Of a DNA stretch of 64,000 nt, positions 33,979 through 43,211 are shown piece by piece; positions within the stretch are counted from its first letter, which is position 1; the number at the start of each line of letters is the position of its first letter. Both the position numbers and the translations under genes were made by a program. The notes beneath the pieces were generated by a model. That model did no database searches, was not told the origin of the DNA, and saw nothing but the letters and a program-made list of their open reading frames with translations. Source of the stretch: Calditrichales bacterium MX18-03 (GTDB lineage: Bacteria; Bacillota; Clostridia; Lutisporales; Lutisporaceae); the NCBI GenBank assembly GCA_021083345.1, contig JAJGRE010000002.1, positions 62,001 through 126,000 of the forward strand, given 5' to 3'.

Positions 33979-35124
33979 TTAGAAGTCAACATCCTTTCCT
34001 TCATAGGCATAAACCAGAAACTTCTCCATTACTTCCCGGGCAATACCGACCGGATTGACTCTGGTAGAGCCTTTCATGGCATTTTCAGCCAGTATGTCGA
34101 AATTGGCCGTGAACGCTTCCTTGCTCAGTCCTATTTCCTTCAGAGCGTGGGGAATTCCCAGCTCTTTGTTCAGCTCCTTGATGGCCTGGATAAAATCAGG
34201 CTTGCCGACCCGCTGTGCCAGATACGCCAATCTGCTTCGAACCTCCGGCTCTCTGCTGTTGTATTGCAGCACATAAGGCAGAAGAACCGCATTCAGCAAG
34301 CCATGGCCATAATCGAATTTTCCGCCGAAGGAATGGGATATGCCGTGGGCCATACCTAACCCCACATTTGATAACACGATGCCGGCAATACATTGGAAGT
34401 TATGTACCTTTTCTCTGCTTTCCAGATCTCCCTGCTTGCAGGATTGCAGCAGATGCTTGAACAAGCCTTCCACTGCTCCTGCTGCAAGGCAAGCTGTGTA
34501 ATCATCCAGGTTTTTGTTGATATAGGCTTCCACCACATGGGTCATTGCATCCATACCGGTCTCTGCAGCAACGTTCCCGGGCATGGACAGCGTTAGCGAC
34601 GCATCTACAATTGCCACGTCCGGTATCAGCGCATTAGACTTTAAGCCGATCTTGATATTGTCTTCCTTATACGTTATGACTGCGGCTTTTGTGACTTCGC
34701 TCCCCGTTCCCGAAGTTGTCGGAATAGCTATGAGGCGTACCAGGCCTCTTTTTTCCGGCAGCGTTTCCTGGAGAGCCCGTTCAAAACTCCAATCAGGATA
34801 CTCGTAGAAGAAGCACATGGCCTTGGCAGCATCAATGGGTGACCCGCCTCCCACTCCGATAACGGTATCGGGTTTGAATTCCTGCATCCTTATAACACCA
34901 GCCATAACCTCTTCTGTGGTCGGATTTATTTTAATGCCTGCGTGTATTTCATAGGTGCAGCCTTTTTCCTCCAGAATCGCCTTGATCTTGTCTATAGCAC
35001 CGTTCCTGAAGGCAGAACCTGTTCCGGTTACGATAAAAACACGGCTGTAAGCATCCTTTCTCAGGTAGTCCAAAGCCCCTGAACCTATGATGATCGCCTC
35101 GCCGTGCAGTCTCAGTTCTTTCAT
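33979..35124 (-). CDS. Iron-containing alcohol dehydrogenase
   Basis: A 381-residue group III (Fe-dependent) alcohol dehydrogenase: VIGVGGGSPIDAAKAM binds NAD(P), PTTSGTGSEVTKAAVI follows, and GMDAMTHVVEAYI plus GMAHGISHSFGGKFDYGHG supply the metal-binding His residues. It interconverts alcohols and aldehydes. It is the first gene of a unit that continues through the binding protein, ATPase and permease, joined by a TAATG overlap. No riboswitch is evident upstream. The link to the transporter is unexplained; corrinoid-dependent diol metabolism is one possibility. Confidence 0.9.
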   Translation of the reverse strand: MKELRLHGEAIIIGSGALDYLRKDAYSRVFIVTGTGSAFRNGAIDKIKAILEEKGCTYEIHAGIKINPTTEEVMAGVIRMQEFKPDTVIGVGGGSPIDAAKAMCFFYEYPDWSFERALQETLPEKRGLVRLIAIPTTSGTGSEVTKAAVITYKEDNIKIGLKSNALIPDVAIVDASLTLSMPGNVAAETGMDAMTHVVEAYINKNLDDYTACLAAGAVEGLFKHLLQSCKQGDLESREKVHNFQCIAGIVLSNVGLGMAHGISHSFGGKFDYGHGLLNAVLLPYVLQYNSREPEVRSRLAYLAQRVGKPDFIQAIKELNKELGIPHALKEIGLSKEAFTANFDILAENAMKGSTRVNPVGIAREVMEKFLVYAYEGKDVDF

Positions 35125-35288
35125 CGTCCTTCCCCTTTTCTGTACATTTATTTACCAATAGATTATATCAAACCTTTTCCGCGAAAGCCACGCCTAATAT
35201 AGAAACGCTTTAAATGCATCCATGTAGCATTCGAAAGTCAACTCTGCTATAATTCTTATAGTAAATGATTTAAAAGGAGCTGAGCGCC

Positions 35289-35459
35289 TTGAATAGATCA
35301 AAAGCCAGGGATTTCGACTACGAAGAGGATGATTATGACCATTTGAAGAGCCGGAGTAAAAATATAGGTTATCATCAGAATTTTACCAATAAAGCCACCT
35401 TAAAAAAGACTGAGTTCGATTATGAGGAAGATCCCTATGAGCCCGGGCAGAGCAAGTAA
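35289..35459 (+). CDS. Small acidic protein with a repeated FDYEED motif
   Basis: Fifty-six residues from a TTG 9 bases after AAGGAG. The sequence has FDYEEDDYDHL near the N-terminus and FDYEEDPYEPG near the C-terminus, separated by a basic, Asn-rich middle. No hydrophobic segment. No family is recognised. A TATAAT lies about 35 bases upstream and two hairpins follow, so it looks like a genuine single-gene unit. Confidence 0.65.
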   Translation: MNRSKARDFDYEEDDYDHLKSRSKNIGYHQNFTNKATLKKTEFDYEEDPYEPGQSK

Positions 35460-35470
35460 ACTCTGCCCGG
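35443..35470 (+). terminator. Hairpin over the stop codon of the FDYEED gene
   Basis: Stem CCGGGCAGAG/CTCTGCCCGG with the stop codon in the loop; no T-run on the plus strand. Confidence 0.45.
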
Positions 35471-35480
35471 CAAAAAATAA

Positions 35481-35509
35481 AACTTCAAGGTCAAGCTGAC
35501 CTTGAAGTT
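35481..35509. terminator. Convergent hairpin AACTTCAAGGTCA/TGACCTTGAAGTT
   Basis: Perfect 13-bp stem with a 3-base loop between the FDYEED gene and the convergent HMA-like gene. The minus strand continues with TTTATTTTTTG, so it best terminates the HMA-like gene. Confidence 0.75.
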
Positions 35510-35520
35510 CTGTTTATGCA

Positions 35521-35748
35521 TTATAATGCTGCAATCCTATCCAACACCTGCTGCTGCGTAATCTTGTCGGACTCGTAGTCAATAAATACCGTATCCAGGT
35601 CCAAGTCCACGTCTACCTCAACAATCCCTTTTACGTTCAGCAAAGCTTCCTTAAGCTCATCATATGTACCGTTGCATTTAAGGTTCTCCAGACCCATCTT
35701 GACAGATGCCATTTTCTTCTCGTCCTTTCCCACTTGACAACCGTCCAT
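35521..35748 (-). CDS. Heavy-metal-associated-domain-like protein lacking the CxxC pair
   Basis: Seventy-five residues starting MDGCQVGKDEKK, because GGGAGG lies 8 bases before that ATG. The body has the HMA beta-alpha-beta fold pattern: VKMGLENLKCNGTYDELKEA, LLNVKGIVEVDVDLDLDT, and QQQVLDRIAAL. The canonical GMTCxxC metal loop is replaced by NLKCNGT, leaving one loop cysteine, plus Cys4 in the N-terminal extension. Copper-chaperone function is therefore doubtful. Confidence 0.75.
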   Translation of the reverse strand: MDGCQVGKDEKKMASVKMGLENLKCNGTYDELKEALLNVKGIVEVDVDLDLDTVFIDYESDKITQQQVLDRIAAL

Positions 35749-35876
35749 GCTTCAAACCTCCCATTTATTTATTAATTCTACTATATCAAAGGTCATCGCA
35801 TAATGCAATTTATTATGCCGCGTTCTTTCCGCAGTCAAAAACAAAAAGAGCCTTGATTAGGCTCTGTCTTAACTTA

Positions 35877-35959
35877 TGGTGCGGTCGATGGGACTTGAAC
35901 CCATACGGTTGCCCACACGCCCCTCAAACGTGCGCGTCTGCCAGTTCCGCCACGACCGC
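35877..35959 (-). tRNA. tRNA-Leu(GAG)
   Basis: An 83-base class II tRNA with encoded CCA. Acceptor GCGGTCG/CGACCGC, anticodon loop TTTGAGG (anticodon GAG), a variable arm, and T arm ATGGGTTCAAGTCCCAT. Confidence 0.93.
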
Positions 35960-36066
35960 ATTTTGGGATTTTTAAACGTTTTTTGACTGTTTCTGTGCCC
36001 CGAGGTCAGGTCACATTGACTATTATATATCCCAGCAGGCAAAGTGTCAATAGCATTTTGATTACT

Positions 36067-37698
36067 TTATTGCTTGTTCTTGGGAATATACCATTCTGTG
36101 ATGCTTCTAAACGGATTGACAACATCCGGTTTGATGTTGCCTCTTATTTTGTTTCGGGCAACAATGGCTGCATCCCTGAAAAACAAACTGATGCATGGCA
36201 ATTCTTCACGAAAATGCGCTTGAAGCTTCTGATAGATTTCCTTCTTTCCATTTTCGTCGAAGGTTACATAAGCTTGCTGAAGCATTGCATCCAGGTCCGG
36301 ATTACTATAGGAAACAAAATTCCTGTTGGACTCGATCTGTGTGCTATGGAAAGCAAAGGACAAGTCCTGGGTATACGACAGGTTATAGCCGGTCAATACC
36401 GCATCAAACTGCTTGCTGTCAATGGCTGCCTTGAGGTCTGCAAAGGGCAGCTGCTTTACTTCAACGTTAAAACCGCTTTCGCCCAGACTTTTCTTTATTT
36501 CCTCCGCCGCTTTCTTACGGAAATCATTTTCCAAATTCGTCAGCAGGGTGAAACTGAGCATCTGCTTTTCACCATTGACCTCCCGCTCCAGTATGCCATC
36601 ATTGTTGCTGTCAGCAAAGCCCGCATTCTTCAGGCTGTTCTGCGCGTCGACCCTGCTATAGGCATATTTGACACCCTCTTTGTCATTCAGCCAGGAGTCA
36701 GGATGAACCGGCACATCCGTTACAGTTGCATTCCCCAGTAGGTATTGATCTACCAAAGCCTTTCTGTTGATGCCCTGCAGGATTGCCTTCCTTACCGCTT
36801 TATCCTGAAAAATGGGTTTATTGAAGTTCAAGCCTACAAAATCATATAGCATCGTGGGATATCTATAATCCTCAATGTCCTTCATTTCACTGTATTTTTC
36901 CCAGTCATAGGCCGTGGTATGAAGCACATCCAGTTCCTTCGACTGAAAAGCGGTGGAGAAGGCGTCCAGATCGCTGATGAAAACGACCTTGATCCGGTCA
37001 ACGTATGGTTTTTCTGTCCCGCTCCATTTTTCATTGTGTGCCAGTTCCATGGATTTCAGCTTTTCATACTGAATGACCTTGAACACGCCATTTCCAACAG
37101 GCACCGCGTTAAGATCCTTTTCATACACATGCTTGGGAATGACAGGAAAATGCAGCATATCCGCAGCATTGACAAAAGGCTGGTCAAAAACGATTTCTAT
37201 CGTCCGGTCGTTGACCGTCCGGTATGAATACATATGCTCCATATTGGCATAATAGGGCGAATCGGCAGCATTCCGGATGGTATCAAGTGAAAACTTGACA
37301 TCTTCCGCTGTCACAGGTTTGCCATCGCTCCAGAGCACATTGCTTTTCAATGTCACGGTGAATTTGGCTGTACCACCTTCAAAGCTCCAGCTTTCTGCCA
37401 GTGCAGGCTTCAGATGTAAGTCTGCGTCGTATTCAACCAGGTTCTGAAACAGAAGCCTGGATACATCCATATAACTTTTGCTTTTATTTAGAAGCGGATT
37501 CAGTGAATTGGGCTCAACCGAACCCATCTGCATGGTACCGCCGACTGCAGGCTTTTCATCTTCGATCGTCATTTCTGTCTCTGGCTGCTCTACTTTATCA
37601 CAGGCAGTCAGTGGAATCCATAATGCACATATCAGCAGAAGCACTGCCGCTTTTTTAAAATGAATGCACACACCATTTTTCATCCTTCGTATTCCCAT
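36067..37698 (-). CDS. Peptide/nickel-type ABC substrate-binding lipoprotein
   Basis: A 543-residue family 5 solute-binding protein. The signal peptide ends in a lipobox (PLTAC). GTMQMGSVEPNSLNPLLN, LKPALAESWSFEGGTAKFTVTLKSNV (in pieces LKPALAESW, FTVTLKSNVLWSDGKPVT) and ADSPYYANMEHMYSY fit OppA/DppA-like proteins that bind oligopeptides. The permease and ATPase genes are not adjacent, so this is an orphan component. The start is uncertain: ATGs give MGIRRMKNG, and neither has ideal spacing from the purine-rich stretch upstream. Confidence 0.9.
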   Translation of the reverse strand: MGIRRMKNGVCIHFKKAAVLLLICALWIPLTACDKVEQPETEMTIEDEKPAVGGTMQMGSVEPNSLNPLLNKSKSYMDVSRLLFQNLVEYDADLHLKPALAESWSFEGGTAKFTVTLKSNVLWSDGKPVTAEDVKFSLDTIRNAADSPYYANMEHMYSYRTVNDRTIEIVFDQPFVNAADMLHFPVIPKHVYEKDLNAVPVGNGVFKVIQYEKLKSMELAHNEKWSGTEKPYVDRIKVVFISDLDAFSTAFQSKELDVLHTTAYDWEKYSEMKDIEDYRYPTMLYDFVGLNFNKPIFQDKAVRKAILQGINRKALVDQYLLGNATVTDVPVHPDSWLNDKEGVKYAYSRVDAQNSLKNAGFADSNNDGILEREVNGEKQMLSFTLLTNLENDFRKKAAEEIKKSLGESGFNVEVKQLPFADLKAAIDSKQFDAVLTGYNLSYTQDLSFAFHSTQIESNRNFVSYSNPDLDAMLQQAYVTFDENGKKEIYQKLQAHFREELPCISLFFRDAAIVARNKIRGNIKPDVVNPFRSITEWYIPKNKQ

Positions 37699-37771
37699 CC
37701 TTTTTGTGCAGCTTAATGGAGTTTATGGGCAAACACCGAGATTAATCTTATGAAGAGAGTTCTTCAAAAGA

Positions 37772-38347
37772 TTAATCCACCCAACTGTACAACTCTCTGT
37801 AAATCATGTAGTTACGCTTAATGCGGTTGACAAAGTTTTCCGTTTCCTTGAACGGAATCACTTCCAGGGTTTTGCCGTCCCGGCTCAGGCTTTCGTTCTT
37901 CAGCCATTTGTCCACATTTCCCCTGCCGCCGTTGTAAGCGGCAAATATCAATACAAAATCACCGCGGTACAGCCCTGCAAGGTGTTTTATGTACCAGCAC
38001 CCCAGCCTTATGTTGGTCTCCGGATCATACAGCATGTCGTTGTCGTAGCTTTTTATACCCAGTTTTTCTGCAATCCATTCACCGGTAGCAGGTGTCACCT
38101 GCATCAGTCCTCTAGCTCCTTTTTGGGATTCCGCCAGGGCGTCAAAATTGCTTTCCGTCCGGATGACCGCTGCGACAAGGGGTGGATCTATCTCATATTC
38201 CTTTGCATATGCCATGACGATGTCTTTGTACTTTACCGGATAGACCAGCTTTAGCAGGTTTGGAAAGTTTATCAGAGCAACATACAGCAGCACAATGATA
38301 ATAGCCAAAAATAACAGCCTGTTTTTCCCAAATAATTTCAAATTCAA
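37772..38347 (-). CDS. Lytic murein transglycosylase (SLT family)
   Basis: A 191-residue protein with one N-terminal transmembrane helix (about 10-30) and a soluble-lytic-transglycosylase domain. VAAVIRTESNFDALAES carries the catalytic glutamate, GARGLMQVTPATGEWIA and NIRLGCWYIKHL are the conserved goose-lysozyme-like strands, and FAAYNGGRGNVDKWL closes the cleft. It cleaves peptidoglycan outside the membrane. It starts 18 bases after the coaE stop and is part of the coaE unit. Confidence 0.93.
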   Translation of the reverse strand: MNLKLFGKNRLLFLAIIIVLLYVALINFPNLLKLVYPVKYKDIVMAYAKEYEIDPPLVAAVIRTESNFDALAESQKGARGLMQVTPATGEWIAEKLGIKSYDNDMLYDPETNIRLGCWYIKHLAGLYRGDFVLIFAAYNGGRGNVDKWLKNESLSRDGKTLEVIPFKETENFVNRIKRNYMIYRELYSWVD

Positions 38348-38365
38348 TTCTCCCCTATAGACATA

Positions 38366-38956
38366 TTACGCTACGATCCTGCGCCATATTTCCTCTATGG
38401 TCCTTCCAACCTCTTCAATGGGTTTGTTGTTGTCAATGACAATATCGGCATGCTTTATTCTTTCTTCGCTGGTAAACTGGGAGTCGATCCGGTTGACGGC
38501 GTCTTTGACTGCAAACTTATCCCGCTCAATCAAACGTTTGATCTGTGTCGCCCGGTCAACGACGATAACCCATACCTGGTCCACATGCTGATGCAGCCCC
38601 ATCTCCAGCAGAATGGCCGCATCCACGACGATGACCCGGGAACCTGTTTCCTTCAGTTCTTCAATCTTCAGCCTGACTTTTTCAATGATTTCAGGATGTG
38701 TTATGCTGTTCAGCAAGGCCAGCTTTTCCTTATCGGAAAACACGATTCCTCCCAGCATTTTTCGGTTTATTTCACCGCTGGGCAGCAAAATATCATTGCC
38801 GAAATGCTGAACTATTTTATTATATGCGATTTCGCCTTTACTTACAACACCTCTAGCCAGGATGTCCACATCAATAATTGCAGCCCCCAGCGCCTTCAGC
38901 TTGGCTGATACTGTGCTTTTCCCGCTGGCAATGCCGCCGGTCAATCCGATCACCAT
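38366..38956 (-). CDS. coaE: Dephospho-CoA kinase
   Basis: About 196 residues from the ATG that follows AGAGGTGAGAATA. It performs the last step of coenzyme A synthesis. GLTGGIASGKST is the P-loop, IDVDILAR the substrate-binding segment, and VVDAAILLEMGLH and VDQVWVI complete the family pattern. It lies downstream of polA on the same strand, a common clostridial order, with a 140-base gap that contains an AGCTAAA hairpin at 39066-39084. Confidence 0.96.
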   Translation of the reverse strand: MVIGLTGGIASGKSTVSAKLKALGAAIIDVDILARGVVSKGEIAYNKIVQHFGNDILLPSGEINRKMLGGIVFSDKEKLALLNSITHPEIIEKVRLKIEELKETGSRVIVVDAAILLEMGLHQHVDQVWVIVVDRATQIKRLIERDKFAVKDAVNRIDSQFTSEERIKHADIVIDNNKPIEEVGRTIEEIWRRIVA

Positions 38957-39095
38957 TATTCTCACCTCTCATGTGGATTCGTTAAGGAGTAAAAAGCAAT
39001 TGAGTGGTCTTATTCGTTTAATGACAAACCTTCCATCAAACGGCAGTATATATAATGACGTATCTTTAGCTGTTCAGCTAAAAGGACTTTGCTTT

Positions 39096-41717
39096 TTACT
39101 TCGCTTCGTACCAGCTCTCGCCGTGGCTGATATCTGCTAAAACAGGCACGTTCAGACTGTACGCCTGCTCCATGCATTCCTTTACCAGCTGCTCCACTTC
39201 GTCCAGCTCGTTCCGGTACGTTTCTACGATCAGTTCGTCATGCACCTGAAGGATCAGCCTGGACTTGAGTCCCCTTTCCTTCAGCGCCCTGTGCACTTTG
39301 ATCATGGCAATCTTGATCAAGTCGGCCGCACTGCCCTGAATTGGCGTGTTCATTGCCAGCCTTTCGCCGAAATTCCGGTTGATGGCATTCCTGGAATGAA
39401 TCTCGGGGATATACCTTCTTCTATGCAGAATCGTTGTCACATACCCCTTCTCCTTAGCCTCTTCCACAATATCCTTCATATATTGTCTGACCTTGGGGTA
39501 TCTGTCAAAATAGCTTTCAATGTACTGTTTTGCTTCTTTCCTGGTTATCTTGAGGTCCTGTGACAGACCAAAATCGCTTATACCATAGACGATTCCAAAA
39601 TTCACGGCCTTTGCCCTTTTTCTTTGCAGCGGCGTCACCTGATCCAGGCTCACACCGAATACTTCGGATGCCGTCCTGGTATGGATGTCTTCATTCCGCA
39701 CGAATGCCTCAATCAGGCCCTCATCCCCTGAAATGTGCGCCAAAACCCTAAGCTCGATCTGCGAATAGTCCGCATCCGTCAGAATCCGGTCGGGGCCTGA
39801 GGGTACGAAAACCTTTCTGATTTTCCGTCCGTTTTCCGTCTTGATGGGAATGTTCTGCAAATTGGGGTCGGTGCTGCTCAGACGGCCGGTTGCTGTAACT
39901 GTCTGATTCAGCTTGGTATGGATTTTGCCCGTATCGGGATTGATCAGATTGACCAGACCTTCCACATAAGTGGATTTCAGCTTTGTAAGCTGGCGGTATT
40001 CCAATATTTTTTCAATGATGGGATGCTTGTCGGACAAGGCATCCAATACCTCCACATCAGTTGAGTAACCTGTCTTGGTCTTCTTGAAGGCCGGCAGTCC
40101 CAGCTTTTCAAAAAGAATAACGCCCAGTTGCTTTGTGGAGTTGATGTTGAAGTGTTCTCCCGCCATATCATAGATTTCCAGTGTTAATGCATCGATTTGC
40201 AGTGCAAAGCCTTTTGACAGCTCGTTGAGCATTTCCCTGTCAACCTTGAAACCCTCATACTCCATATCTGCCAAAACAGTGATCAGCGGAAGTTCCACTT
40301 CACGATACAGCATTTCCATCTCCTGCTCTTTGAGCTTGGTTTCCATAACGTTCTTCAATTCAAATACCCCCGACAGGCTTTCGCCATATTGCCGGGGTGA
40401 GCCGCCTCCCTTGATCTCATAGCCGGCCAGCTCTCTGCCCAGGAATTCCTGTGCTATTTCCGAGGTCGTATAGGAGCCTTTGGACGGATCCAGGACATAG
40501 GCTGCCACCATGGTGTCGAAAACGATGCCCTCAATACCGATCCCAAGCTGCTTCAGTGTCAGTATATCCTGCTTCACATCATGCCCCAGCTTTTTTATCC
40601 TGCCGTCCTCCATCATTTTTTTGATGTAGGGCTTTGTATTATCGCTGACATTGAAGCTATAAAGCTTTCCGTCCGTAAAGGCATAAAAATTGTTTACCAG
40701 TTCTAATTCTTTGTAATCGATCTTAAAGGCCATTTCCTCAGCCTGCAACGCATTCGCAAGCAGTGCTTCGATTTCTTCAGATGATTGGAGCACCCTCATT
40801 TCAAGCTCAATCTTTTTATCCTGTTTTTCTTCCTTGGGTATAGCGGTACTTCCCCCGCACATCTTATCAATCAGGGACTTGAAGCCAAGCTCTGAAAAAA
40901 GCCTGCAAAGTGCTGCCTTGTCAGCTTCGCGCAAAGCATAGTCCGTCAATTGGAAACCGATGGGAACGTCCTGCACGATGGTAGCCAGCTTCTTGGAGAA
41001 CAGTGCCTGCTCTTTGTTGTTTTCAACATTCTCCCGCACCTTGTTTTTCTTGATTGCCCCGGTGTTCTCCAGAACATTTTCAACGTTTCCGAACTGATGC
41101 AAAAGTTCCAGGGCCGTTTTTTCACCAACACCGGGTACTCCCGGTATATTGTCGGAGGCGTCTCCCATCAAGCCTTTAAGATCGGTCACCTGCTGTGGGG
41201 ATATCTGATAGACCTCCTTCAGATGGGCTTCATCAAAGCATTCAATCTCAGAGATCCCCTTCTTCGTGATCAATACCTGCACCCTTTCTCCGATCAGCTG
41301 AAAGGCATCCCGGTCTCCGGTAACGATCAGCGCTTGTACTTCCTGGTCGGCGCAGTGTCTGGAAATGGTCCCGATCAAGTCATCCGCCTCATAGCCGTCC
41401 ATTTCAATCTGCTTGATCTGCATGGCAGTGATGACTTCCTTCAAAACCGGAATCTGCTCGGCCATTTCCTCCGGCATCTTCTGCCGTCCTGCCTTGTACT
41501 CGGCATACTCGGTATGCCTGAAGGTGGGCGCCTTCCTGTCAAAGGCAATGCCGATATGGCTGGGCTTGTATTCTTCTATCAGCTTGTTCAGCATGTTGAC
41601 AAAACCATAGATGACATTGGTATGCATCCCCTTTGAATTTTTCAGGGGCGGCAGGGCATAATACGCCCGATGCATCAGGCTGTTGCCGTCAATCACAATA
41701 AATTTATCCTTTTCCAT
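39096..41717 (-). CDS. polA: DNA polymerase I
   Basis: About 873 residues from MEKDKFIVIDGNSLMHRAYY, behind GGAGGAAAAG; an upstream ATG in frame gives an unlikely extension. Residues 1-290 form the 5'-3' exonuclease (GLMGDASDNIPGVPGVGEKTA). Residues about 300-470 form an exonuclease-like domain without a clear DxE metal site, so proofreading is probably absent, as in many Firmicute enzymes. Residues 480-873 form the family A polymerase: DADYSQIELRVLAHISGD, RKRAKAVNFGIVYGISDFG and LQVHDELIVE. Confidence 0.97.
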   Translation of the reverse strand: MEKDKFIVIDGNSLMHRAYYALPPLKNSKGMHTNVIYGFVNMLNKLIEEYKPSHIGIAFDRKAPTFRHTEYAEYKAGRQKMPEEMAEQIPVLKEVITAMQIKQIEMDGYEADDLIGTISRHCADQEVQALIVTGDRDAFQLIGERVQVLITKKGISEIECFDEAHLKEVYQISPQQVTDLKGLMGDASDNIPGVPGVGEKTALELLHQFGNVENVLENTGAIKKNKVRENVENNKEQALFSKKLATIVQDVPIGFQLTDYALREADKAALCRLFSELGFKSLIDKMCGGSTAIPKEEKQDKKIELEMRVLQSSEEIEALLANALQAEEMAFKIDYKELELVNNFYAFTDGKLYSFNVSDNTKPYIKKMMEDGRIKKLGHDVKQDILTLKQLGIGIEGIVFDTMVAAYVLDPSKGSYTTSEIAQEFLGRELAGYEIKGGGSPRQYGESLSGVFELKNVMETKLKEQEMEMLYREVELPLITVLADMEYEGFKVDREMLNELSKGFALQIDALTLEIYDMAGEHFNINSTKQLGVILFEKLGLPAFKKTKTGYSTDVEVLDALSDKHPIIEKILEYRQLTKLKSTYVEGLVNLINPDTGKIHTKLNQTVTATGRLSSTDPNLQNIPIKTENGRKIRKVFVPSGPDRILTDADYSQIELRVLAHISGDEGLIEAFVRNEDIHTRTASEVFGVSLDQVTPLQRKRAKAVNFGIVYGISDFGLSQDLKITRKEAKQYIESYFDRYPKVRQYMKDIVEEAKEKGYVTTILHRRRYIPEIHSRNAINRNFGERLAMNTPIQGSAADLIKIAMIKVHRALKERGLKSRLILQVHDELIVETYRNELDEVEQLVKECMEQAYSLNVPVLADISHGESWYEAK

Positions 41718-41792
41718 CAATTGCTTTTCCTCCGTTTTCGTATGTATGGTATTATTTCCACTTAAATACGAAAATACCTCCTGAGGCACAAG

Positions 41793-41829
41793 AAAAAAAC
41801 ACTGCTTGGCTATCGCTTTGCAGTGTTTT
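41793..41829 (-). terminator. Terminator after the anti-sigma/DUF4349 gene
   Basis: Stem AAAACACTGC/GCAGTGTTTT followed on the minus strand by TTTTTTC. Confidence 0.85.
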
Positions 41830-41835
41830 CCATTT

Positions 41836-43188
41836 CTACTTCCTGTTCTTCTTAAACCGCCTGTATCCGATCAACCCGGCAAGCGCCAGAACACCTGCTG
41901 CCGCAAGGTACGGAACGGATGTCACAGCCAGTATGAATAGCGCCTGCAGTCCCTTGATAATGGTATTGACCGCGCTGATAAATCCTTTGTATGCCTCATC
42001 CCAAAGATCAGGCACATCCACTTTTGCAAGCACCTCGTCTTTTTCTTCTACCAGGTTGACCTGAAGCGTGGAGAGCGCCACCAGGTTATCCCACTGCCTG
42101 AGCTGCCCTGTCTGGATCTCGATTTCTGTCCGGATCCGGTTCAACTCGTTTTCAACCTGTATCAGCTCATTGACCTTTTCAGTCTTTGTCATCAGCTCCT
42201 GCAGCCTTTTCTCCTGTATCTTCAGGTTTTCTACCCTGCTGTTGGTATCCCTGTATACCGAAGTGATGTCGCTGCCGTTAATATTCTCGCTGACCGGTTT
42301 GCCCATGGCTTTTATGGTATTCATGGCTTCATCAAACCGATCCGCCGGTATCCTTATCGACATGTTGGCCTGCGTTATGGTTGCCTCGCCCACGATCTTC
42401 CCGGTGGCCGGATCAGCAGTCTGGCTGACAGTATAGTTGTCGACCTGGGAACTCTCAACAAAACCACCCCGTTGATTCGTCAGGTTTTTTATGTCGTTGA
42501 CTGCATTGTTCACGTCCTTTACCTTTAGTGAAAGGTATCCGGACTTTATGACTTTTCTGGCAGCCTCCCTATAGTCACCGCCTGAAGCCGGTGCATTTTG
42601 AGCTGCAAGGCTCTCGCTGAACATTACCCCGATCTCTGCTTTACCATCGCCGGCACCGGTAATAACCGGAGGCGCTTCCGGCGCTGCTGCCTCTCCGCCG
42701 TTATCCATAGCGAAATTGACGCCTGGTGCAGCTTTGCCCTTACTTGGCTCGGACGCTCTGCCTGCTTCGGCTGCTTCCGGTGCCGCCGGGGCCATCTGCC
42801 CGTAATCTGCCATATCGGTTTCGCTTTTTGTCGTGCTGAACCTGCCGTTATTGAGAAGGTCCATACTGCCGATTCCCACTGCAACCACCAGGACGGCTGC
42901 AACCAATCCGGCTGCTGCCTTCCATCTGTTTTTGCCGATCCGGTTGATGAAACCGGCTTTATTTGCTTTCTCCGCCGCCAGCCTTTCATGGAGTTCTTCC
43001 CTGAAGCCCTCAGGCAGCTCAACATCTTCCACGTTGTTGCATTCCAGCACCAGCTCAAGAAGCAGTTCGTACTCTTCCCTGCATTCACTGCATTGGGCCA
43101 GGTGCTTCTCGAAGGCTGTCTTTTCTATATCATTCAAATCTTTATCGATATATGCTGACATCAGATTTCTTATTGCATCACACTTCAT
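41836..43188 (-). CDS. Zinc-finger anti-sigma factor fused to a DUF4349 domain
   Basis: A 450-residue membrane protein. The cytoplasmic N-terminus has a ZAS motif, KHLAQCSECREE (His-x3-Cys-x2-Cys), which binds ECF sigma factors. A transmembrane helix follows at about 90-108, then a Pro/Ala/Glu-rich linker. Residues about 210-400 form the DUF4349 extracellular domain (KSGYLSLKVKDVNNAVNDI, GGFVESSQ) with a coiled coil (VENLKIQEKRLQELMTKTEK). A second helix at about 413-440 ends in GYRRFKKNRK. It lies 23 bases after the sigma gene and is its probable antagonist. Confidence 0.88.
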   Translation of the reverse strand: MKCDAIRNLMSAYIDKDLNDIEKTAFEKHLAQCSECREEYELLLELVLECNNVEDVELPEGFREELHERLAAEKANKAGFINRIGKNRWKAAAGLVAAVLVVAVGIGSMDLLNNGRFSTTKSETDMADYGQMAPAAPEAAEAGRASEPSKGKAAPGVNFAMDNGGEAAAPEAPPVITGAGDGKAEIGVMFSESLAAQNAPASGGDYREAARKVIKSGYLSLKVKDVNNAVNDIKNLTNQRGGFVESSQVDNYTVSQTADPATGKIVGEATITQANMSIRIPADRFDEAMNTIKAMGKPVSENINGSDITSVYRDTNSRVENLKIQEKRLQELMTKTEKVNELIQVENELNRIRTEIEIQTGQLRQWDNLVALSTLQVNLVEEKDEVLAKVDVPDLWDEAYKGFISAVNTIIKGLQALFILAVTSVPYLAAAGVLALAGLIGYRRFKKNRK

Positions 43189-43211
43189 TGCCGTTCCCTC
43201 CTTTCACAAGA

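Noticed and set aside
35125-35288. Possible cobalamin riboswitch upstream of the ADH/ABC unit
   Set aside because: The gap is too short and lacks the conserved B12-box elements on the minus strand.
35706-35975. Plus-strand ORF with GRWDLNPYGCP near its end
   Set aside because: It reads through the antisense of tRNA-Leu(GAG) and has no ribosome binding site.
38987-39098. 12-bp inverted repeat AGTAAAAAGCAA/TTGCTTTTTACT about 90 bases apart around the polA 3' end
   Set aside because: One arm is the polA stop region; spacing is large and no mobile-element features or target duplications are seen.
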